Assembly (NCBI GenBank): GCA_900544845.1
Contig: UQWV01000024.1
Location: forward strand, 1-30,871
Direction of reading: 5' to 3'
Source of the DNA: an uncultured Collinsella sp.
GTDB taxonomy: Bacteria; Actinomycetota; Coriobacteriia; Coriobacteriales; Coriobacteriaceae
Length of the DNA: 30,871 bases
A program made the translations under genes and the position numbers. The first letter of the stretch is position 1. The number at the start of each line of letters is the position of its first letter. Under the pieces are notes generated by a model, which saw nothing but the letters and a program-made list of their open reading frames with translations, was not told the origin of the DNA and searched no databases. Shown piece by piece: positions 26,183-30,871 of this stretch.

Positions 26183-26914
26183 ATGGCAGACATGATCGAG
26201 ATCAAGCATCTCAACAAGTACTTTGGCGACCTGCATGTGCTCAAAGATATCAACCTCACCGTCAAGCGCGGCGAGAAGCTCGTAATGATCGGGCCCTCCG
26301 GTTCGGGTAAGTCGACGCTCATCCGCTGTGTCGATTATCTTGAGGAGCCCACGTCGGGCGAGGTCGTCATCGACGGTACGCCGCTCACCAAAAAGAATCA
26401 CCTGGAGATGGCTCGCAAGTATAGTTCCATGGTGTTTCAGCAGTTCAACCTGTATCCCAACATGACGGTGCTCGGCAACCTGACGCTCGCGCCCATCAAG
26501 CTGCAAAAGAAGAGCAAGGAGGAGGCGACCGAGGTCGCCATCGCCGCGCTCAAGCGCGTCGGCATGGCGCATAAGGCCGGCGAGTATCCGCAGAACCTCT
26601 CGGGCGGTCAGCAGCAGCGCATCGCCATCGCCCGTGCCCTGTGCACCAAGCAGCCCATCATCCTGTTTGACGAACCGACCTCGGCGCTCGACCCCGAAAT
26701 GGTCCAGGAAGTCCTGGACGTTATGATTGAGCTCGCGCAGGAGGACATCACCATGATCTGCGTGACGCACGAGATGGGCTTTGCGCGCCAGGTGGCCGAC
26801 CGCGTCATCTTTATGGAGGACGGCCGCATCCTGGAGGAGGGTACGCCCGAGCACTTCTTCGATAACCCCGAGAACCCGCGCTGCCGCGAGTTCCTGTCCA
26901 AGATTCTGCACTAG
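26183..26914 (+). CDS. Polar amino acid ABC transporter ATP-binding protein
   Basis: A 243-residue ATPase of the GlnQ/HisP family that powers import through the two permeases downstream. Walker A is GPSGSGKST, the Q-loop is VFQQFNLYPNMTVLGN, the signature is LSGGQQQRIAIARAL, Walker B is PIILFDEPTSALDPE and the switch His lies in CVTHEMGFA. ATG 26183 has GGGAAGGGA upstream. TACAAT (26142-26147) is a possible -10 for the operon, but the -35 is poor. The order ATPase, binding protein, permease, permease on one strand with short gaps shows a single operon. Confidence 0.96.
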   Translation: MADMIEIKHLNKYFGDLHVLKDINLTVKRGEKLVMIGPSGSGKSTLIRCVDYLEEPTSGEVVIDGTPLTKKNHLEMARKYSSMVFQQFNLYPNMTVLGNLTLAPIKLQKKSKEEATEVAIAALKRVGMAHKAGEYPQNLSGGQQQRIAIARALCTKQPIILFDEPTSALDPEMVQEVLDVMIELAQEDITMICVTHEMGFARQVADRVIFMEDGRILEEGTPEHFFDNPENPRCREFLSKILH

Positions 26915-26922
26915 GCGCGGTG

Positions 26923-27798
26923 ATGGACATGATGGATATGACGAGGGCGGCCGTGTCGCGCCGTCACTTTTTGCAGCTGGCTGGCGCCGGCATGCTTGCG
27001 CTGACGGGGACCGCGCTTACCGGTTGCGGCAACTCCACCAGCGGCGAGGGCTCCGACAAGGGGTCCAAGCTTGCAGCCATTAAGTCGCGTGGCCATCTGA
27101 ATGCTGGCGTTAAGAAGGATGTTCCCGGCTACGGCTATTACGACACCGCCAAGGGCCGCTTTGAGGGCATGGAAGTCGATTTGTGCTACCAGATCGCCGC
27201 TGCCGTCTTTGGCGTGAGTTACAAGGAGGCCCGTGCCCAGGAGCTTGTCGAGTTTACCGACGTGACGCCCAAGACACGCGGCCCGCTGATCGATAACGGC
27301 CAACTCGACGTGGTCGCGGCGACCTACACCATCACCGACGAGCGCAAGAAGAGCTGGGATTTCTCGACGCCGTACCGCACCGACTACGTGGGACTCATGG
27401 TCAAGAAGCGTTCGGGCTTTACCTCGATTGAGGACCTGGACGGCAAGGTTATTGGCGTGAGCCAGGGTGCCACCACGCAGGGCCTGATCGAGCAGATGAT
27501 CAAGGACAACGGCTTTAGCTGCAAGCCCGAGTTTAGGGCCTTTAGCGGCTACCCCATCATCAAGAGTTCGCTCGACGCCGGCAATATCGACGTCTTTGCC
27601 ATGGACCGCTCCACGCTGGCCGGTTACATGAACGAGACCGTTGAGCTGCTGCAGCCCGAAGTCAAGTTTGGCGAGCAGGGCTACGGCGTGGCGACCAAGA
27701 AGGGCTGCGACCTTTCGGCCGTGGTCGATCAGGTGATTTGCGATCGCCTGGCCGATGGCTGGCTCGACCAAGAGGTCAAGACCTGGGGTCTTGTATAG
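26923..27798 (+). CDS. Amino acid ABC transporter substrate-binding lipoprotein
   Basis: A 291-residue extracellular binding protein of the SBP_bac_3 family. The signal has both a twin-arginine motif (SRRHFLQLAG) and a lipobox (LTGC, Cys35 with this start), so it may be a Tat-exported lipoprotein. Mature motifs: GHLNAGVKKDVPGYGYYD, FEGMEVDLCYQIAAAVFG, the ligand-site region TYTITDERKKSWDFSTPYRTDYVGLMV, and IGVSQGATTQGLIEQ. These are close to glutamine/glutamate/aspartate binders; the exact ligand is not determined. The start is uncertain: GTG 26920 and ATGs at 26923, 26929, 26932 and 26938 are in frame and none has a strong ribosome binding site. Translation may be coupled to the ATPase gene, which ends eight bases upstream. 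Confidence 0.92.
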   Translation: MDMMDMTRAAVSRRHFLQLAGAGMLALTGTALTGCGNSTSGEGSDKGSKLAAIKSRGHLNAGVKKDVPGYGYYDTAKGRFEGMEVDLCYQIAAAVFGVSYKEARAQELVEFTDVTPKTRGPLIDNGQLDVVAATYTITDERKKSWDFSTPYRTDYVGLMVKKRSGFTSIEDLDGKVIGVSQGATTQGLIEQMIKDNGFSCKPEFRAFSGYPIIKSSLDAGNIDVFAMDRSTLAGYMNETVELLQPEVKFGEQGYGVATKKGCDLSAVVDQVICDRLADGWLDQEVKTWGLV

Positions 27799-27823
27799 GC
27801 ACATCGTCCAAGGAAGGAATCAA

Positions 27824-28570
27824 ATGCTCGAAGGATTATTTGACGCCGACCGTTGGTCGACGACATTTCAAAACATGGGGCCCTTCTGGGAGGGCTTTGG
27901 CGTGACGCTGCAGGTGGTCGTTGCCGGTCTGCTGCTGTCGCTGGTGCTGGGCACACTGCTGGGCGTGTTCTCTACCACTCGCTCGCGCGTGCTGCGCGCC
28001 ATAAGCCGCGTGTACGTGGAGTTTTACCAGAACACTCCGTTGCCCGTGCAGGTGCTCTTTATGTACATGGCCGGTCCGCAGTTTTTGCAGGCCATAACCG
28101 GTGCCGACCAGCCGGTGCGCATCGCGCCGTTCGTGCTGGGCTTCTTGGGTGTGGGCCTGTATCACGCGGCCTACATCTCGGAGGTCATCCGCACTGGTAT
28201 CGAGGCGGTTCCGCGCGGTCAGATGGAGGCGGCCCAGAGCCAGGGCTTCACCCGTGCGCAGGCGTACTGGTACATCGTGCTGCCCCAGACGTTCAAGATC
28301 ATTCTGCCGCCGCTGTGTAACCAGGCGCTCAACCTGGTCAAGAACACGTCGGTGCTGGCGCTTGTGGCCGGCGGCGACCTTATGTACCGTTCCGACAACT
28401 TTGTGAGTCTGTACGGTTACCTGCAGGGATACATCGTCTGCTGCCTTATGTACTTCATCATCTGCTTTCCGCTCGCCATGCTGGTACAGTGGCTCGAGCG
28501 CCGCTCCAAGGAGCGTCCGCGCGGCGTGAGCCTGGCCGAGCTGGGGCTCGACAACGTAGAGGAGGCCTAG
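27824..28570 (+). CDS. Amino acid ABC transporter permease, first subunit
   Basis: A 248-residue inner-membrane permease of the HisM/GlnP type with about five spans. The first span region is GVTLQVVVAGLLLSLVLGTLLG. The EAA loop that contacts the ATPase is EAVPRGQMEAAQSQGFTRAQAYWYIVLPQ. The N-terminal amino acid permease motif FYQNTPLPVQVLFMY is clear. Start: ATG 27824 has AGGAAGGA five nucleotides upstream. An in-frame reading from 27755 overlaps the binding protein gene and is rejected. The second permease begins three bases after the stop. Confidence 0.94.
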   Translation: MLEGLFDADRWSTTFQNMGPFWEGFGVTLQVVVAGLLLSLVLGTLLGVFSTTRSRVLRAISRVYVEFYQNTPLPVQVLFMYMAGPQFLQAITGADQPVRIAPFVLGFLGVGLYHAAYISEVIRTGIEAVPRGQMEAAQSQGFTRAQAYWYIVLPQTFKIILPPLCNQALNLVKNTSVLALVAGGDLMYRSDNFVSLYGYLQGYIVCCLMYFIICFPLAMLVQWLERRSKERPRGVSLAELGLDNVEEA

Positions 28571-28573
28571 CGC

Positions 28574-29212
28574 ATGGAAATCTTCAACGCGACCAACCTG
28601 CTCTACATTTGGGGCGGCTTTGTTAAGACAATCGAGATCTCGGCGCTGTCGATCTTTTTCTCGCTCATCTTTGGCACGGTGCTGGCGCTCGTTAAAAGCT
28701 ATGCGCCCCGCCCGTTCCGTATTTTGGTGAGCGCCTATATCGAGCTGTTCCGTTGCACGCCGAACCTGCTGTGGATCCTGTTTATCTACTTTACGGTGCA
28801 GGGTTTGGACATTGTGATTTCGACCATTGCCTTTACGCTGTTTACCAGCGCTGTTATGGCCGAGATTGTGCGCGGCGGCCTCAACTCGATTCCGCGCGGC
28901 CAGTTTGAGGCAACGCAGAGCCAGGGCTTCGGCTTCTTTGCCACCATGCGCTACATCATTCTGCCGCAGACGTTTAAGACGATCATTCCGGCGCTGTTTA
29001 GCCAGTGCACAACTGTCATTAAGGACAGCTCGTATCTTTCGGGCATTAACGTGGCCGAGCTCATGTACACGGCAAACGTCGTGATGGCCCATGCGATCGA
29101 CCTCTCGCAGGTGCTTATGCTCTACGGCCTGGTATTTGCGATGTACTTTGTGCTCAACTTTGGTATCTCGCTGCTGGTCCGAGCGTATCAGCGCCGCATC
29201 GTAGCCGCATAG
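28574..29212 (+). CDS. Amino acid ABC transporter permease, second subunit
   Basis: A 212-residue paralogue of the preceding permease, giving a heterodimeric channel. Motifs: VKTIEISALSIFFSLIFGTVLAL, the family motif YIELFRCTPNLLWILFIYF, and the EAA loop NSIPRGQFEATQSQGFGFFATMRYIILPQ. Five hydrophobic spans are seen. GAGGAGG lies at the 3' end of the upstream gene before ATG 28574, so translation is coupled. It is the last gene of the operon; a long hairpin begins at its stop codon. Confidence 0.94.
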   Translation: MEIFNATNLLYIWGGFVKTIEISALSIFFSLIFGTVLALVKSYAPRPFRILVSAYIELFRCTPNLLWILFIYFTVQGLDIVISTIAFTLFTSAVMAEIVRGGLNSIPRGQFEATQSQGFGFFATMRYIILPQTFKTIIPALFSQCTTVIKDSSYLSGINVAELMYTANVVMAHAIDLSQVLMLYGLVFAMYFVLNFGISLLVRAYQRRIVAA

Positions 29213-29318
29213 TCCTGCTTCCCCAAGCACGGCACCTTGCCCCTCAATCGTCGCTTGCGTACATTTAGTACGCGGTGCTCCTCTTTCGGGGCAATCTGCC
29301 GCACTTGGGAAACCAGGA
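29213..29318. repeat. Long nested hairpin after the amino acid transporter operon
   Basis: The left arm (29213-29243, TCCTGCTTCCCCAAG...TTGCCCC) pairs with the right arm (29288-29318) at 25 of 31 positions. The 44-nt loop contains a second perfect hairpin, GCGTAC (29257-29262) with GTACGC (29268-29273). It starts on the base after the stop codon and has no T-run. Its loop does not match the family A or B cores. It may protect the 3' end of the transcript or be a further dispersed element. Confidence 0.75.
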
Positions 29319-29383
29319 CGGTCGTAAGTGACAGAATGGGAATCAGAAATCGCCTATTTCTCATTTGTTAGAAAGGAATCGCG

Positions 29384-30007
29384 ATGAGCGATCTGGAGAA
29401 TAAGAAGAATCCTGTGGTCATTACCATCGCGCGCGACTTTGGCGCCGAGGGCCACGAGATTGGTCGCATGCTTGCCGACGAGTTGGGGATTCCGCTGTAC
29501 GATAACGAGCTGCTGGTGCGTGCGTCGCTGCGCGCGGGCGAGTCGCTCGACAAGATGGCTGCCTACGACGAGCGCCTGGCCGTGGAGAACATGGCGTTTC
29601 TGCCCGACCGCTACGATGCGCGTTCGTACTCGGACAAGTTGTTCCAAAAGATGAGCCAGGTGATTTTGGATCTGGGCGAGACCGAGAGCTGCATTATCGA
29701 AGGCCGTCTGTCCGATTATCTGCTGCGCAACAACCCCAACCACATTGCCGTGTTGGTGACAGCCCCCTTTGAGGACCGCGTCGAGATCGTGCGCAAGAAG
29801 CGCGGCCTCAACAAAAAGAAGGGCGCCAAGCTGGTCAAGCAGCAGCAGAAGGCGCGCGAGGCGTTCTATAAGCGCTACAGTGCCGGAAAGTGGAAGATGA
29901 CGAGCGGTAAAGACATCGTCGTCAACCGCGCCAAGCTGGGCCGCGAGGGTTGCAAAGACGTTATTGCCGCCGCCTACCGCTACAAGGTGGCGCAGCTCGA
30001 AGACTAA
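29384..30007 (+). CDS. Cytidylate kinase-like family protein
   Basis: A 207-residue protein of the cytidylate kinase-like (AAA P-loop) family. The N-terminal VVITIARDFGAEGHEIGRMLADELGIPLYDNELL is the family hallmark, with a non-classical P-loop (the GxxxxGK[ST] lysine is absent) in contrast to true Cmk. CIIEGRLSDYLLR and VLVTAPFEDRVEIV follow as the strand and lid regions. It then has a strongly basic stretch, KKRGLNKKKGAKLVKQQQKA. The substrate is unknown; true cytidylate kinase is normally a separate gene. ATG 29384 has AAAGGA six nucleotides upstream. It is a single-gene unit closed by hairpins. Confidence 0.88.
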   Translation: MSDLENKKNPVVITIARDFGAEGHEIGRMLADELGIPLYDNELLVRASLRAGESLDKMAAYDERLAVENMAFLPDRYDARSYSDKLFQKMSQVILDLGETESCIIEGRLSDYLLRNNPNHIAVLVTAPFEDRVEIVRKKRGLNKKKGAKLVKQQQKAREAFYKRYSAGKWKMTSGKDIVVNRAKLGREGCKDVIAAAYRYKVAQLED

Positions 30008-30063
30008 CCGACTAAAACCACCACGAAGGCGCCGCCCCTTTATGGTGGTCGGGCGGCCAACAT

Positions 30064-30103
30064 AAAAAAAGTCCCTGCCGGGCGTGTGCTCGACGGGGAC
30101 TTT
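30064..30103. terminator. Bidirectional terminator between convergent genes
   Basis: AAAGTCCCTGCCG pairs with CGACGGGGACTTT (30091-30103) with two non-Watson-Crick positions; an A-run precedes it (30064-30070), acting as a T-run for the minus-strand gene. A second inverted repeat, ACCACC/GGTGGT (30017-30022, 30044-30049), lies just upstream and may serve the plus-strand gene. Confidence 0.8.
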
Positions 30104-30131
30104 GCCGTTTGATGGCTAACGCTGTAGGTGA

Positions 30132-30871
30132 TTACTCGCCCAGCAGGCTCTTGGTGATGGAAGCGGCGGCCTTCTTGCCGGCGCCCATCGCCAGAATGAC
30201 CGTAGCGGCACCGGTGACGATGTCGCCGCCGGCCCAGATGCGGGGATCGGTGGTCTGGCCGGTCTCCTCGTCGGCGACGATGTAGCCCCACTTGTTGAGC
30301 TCCATCTTGCCGCCGATCTTCTTTGCGAAGGGGTTGGCGTTGGTACCGATAGCCGAGATTGCGACGTCGCAGGGAATCTCCTCGATGGCGCCCTCGATGG
30401 GCACCGGGCGACGACGGCCGGACTCGTCGGGCTCGCCGAGCTCCATCTTCTGGACCTTGACGGCGCACACGGAGCCGTCCTCGCCAGCGACAAACTCGAG
30501 CGGGGAGACGAGCGGCAGAACCTCGACGCCCTCGGCCTTAGCATGGTGCAGCTCGGCGCGACGGCAGGGCATCTCGTCCTCGGTACGGCGGTAAGCGATG
30601 ATGGCGTGCTCGGCGCCCAGACGCTTGGCGGTACGGACGGCGTCCATAGCCACGTTGCCGCCACCAAAGACGACGACGTTCTTGCCGTGCTTGGTGGGGG
30701 TGTCGTACTCGGGGAACTTGTTGGCCTTCATCAGGTTCACGCGGGTGAGGTACTCGTTTGCGAAGAAGACGTTGGGCAGGTTCTCGCCGGGGACGTTGAG
30801 GAACTTGGGCAGGCCAGCGCCGGTCGCCACGTAGATGGCGTCGAAGCCCTGCTCGAACAGCTCCTCGGCCG
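30132..30871 (-). CDS. gltA: NADPH-dependent glutamate synthase small-subunit-type oxidoreductase (3' part)
   Basis: The last 245 residues of a GltD/GltA-type flavoprotein that passes electrons from NADPH for glutamate formation, or acts in a related ferredoxin-NADP reductase role. The frame is open to the right edge, so the start lies outside the window. Visible: the end of the FAD domain (YVATGAGLPKFLNVPGE), the NADPH-binding VVVFGGGNVAMDAVRTAKRLG, AYRRTEDEMPCRRAE, and the C-terminal FAD-binding WAGGDIVTGAATVILAMGAG. The homotetrameric GltA type and the NfnB subunit share these motifs, so the partner protein upstream of the window would decide between them. Confidence 0.88.
   Translation of the reverse strand, partial: AEELFEQGFDAIYVATGAGLPKFLNVPGENLPNVFFANEYLTRVNLMKANKFPEYDTPTKHGKNVVVFGGGNVAMDAVRTAKRLGAEHAIIAYRRTEDEMPCRRAELHHAKAEGVEVLPLVSPLEFVAGEDGSVCAVKVQKMELGEPDESGRRRPVPIEGAIEEIPCDVAISAIGTNANPFAKKIGGKMELNKWGYIVADEETGQTTDPRIWAGGDIVTGAATVILAMGAGKKAAASITKSLLGE

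Overview
The window looks like a chromosomal segment of a high-GC Gram-positive gut bacterium of the Coriobacteriia, most like Collinsella. This is an inference from codon style, the actinobacterial-type PyrR hairpin before carA, the sorted mucin-type glycosidase, the class B sortase and the CmpB-type membrane protein. No species-level marker such as rRNA is present.

Layout. Positions 1-1098 hold the tail of what is probably an ABC exporter and a single-span membrane protein of unknown function. Positions 1222-6014 are carA-carB under a PyrR-type RNA hairpin. Positions 6015-9472 are an accessory zone: a long inverted repeat, the 3' remnant of a cell-wall-anchored protein gene, a DUF4143-type ATPase, a Phd/RelE-like toxin-antitoxin pair, a MITE-like element of about 200 bp and a long leader with a C8 tract. 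Positions 9473-15904 encode a 2143-residue, sortase-anchored, multi-domain GH31 enzyme, probably an alpha-N-acetylgalactosaminidase acting on mucin. Positions 16009-18168 hold a second long hairpin, purE, a class B sortase and a MoaE-like gene. A convergent CmpB-family membrane protein (18275-19504, minus) follows. Positions 19790-23411 are purF, purM and purN. Then come an orphan PTS EIIA, a parvulin foldase and yqeY, a four-gene polar amino acid ABC transporter operon (26183-29212), a cytidylate-kinase-like gene, and the 3' part of a glutamate synthase small-subunit-type gene on the minus strand.

How the genes connect. carAB supplies carbamoyl phosphate for pyrimidines and arginine, and purE/F/M/N supply purines. 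Glutamine or glutamate is a shared amide donor (CarA, PurF, glutamate synthase), which fits a nearby amino acid importer. The sortase may anchor the GH31 enzyme.

Most unusual signal. The intergenic spaces carry two families of hairpins in which the loop or core is conserved and the stem arms differ from copy to copy while remaining self-complementary. Family A has long arms and a core of about 28 nt (6027-6116, 6461-6540, 16009-16100). Family B has a GGGGACAGG-like core with arms of 5-11 nt (at least six units between 21459 and 26077). I do not know a description of either family and could not search for one.
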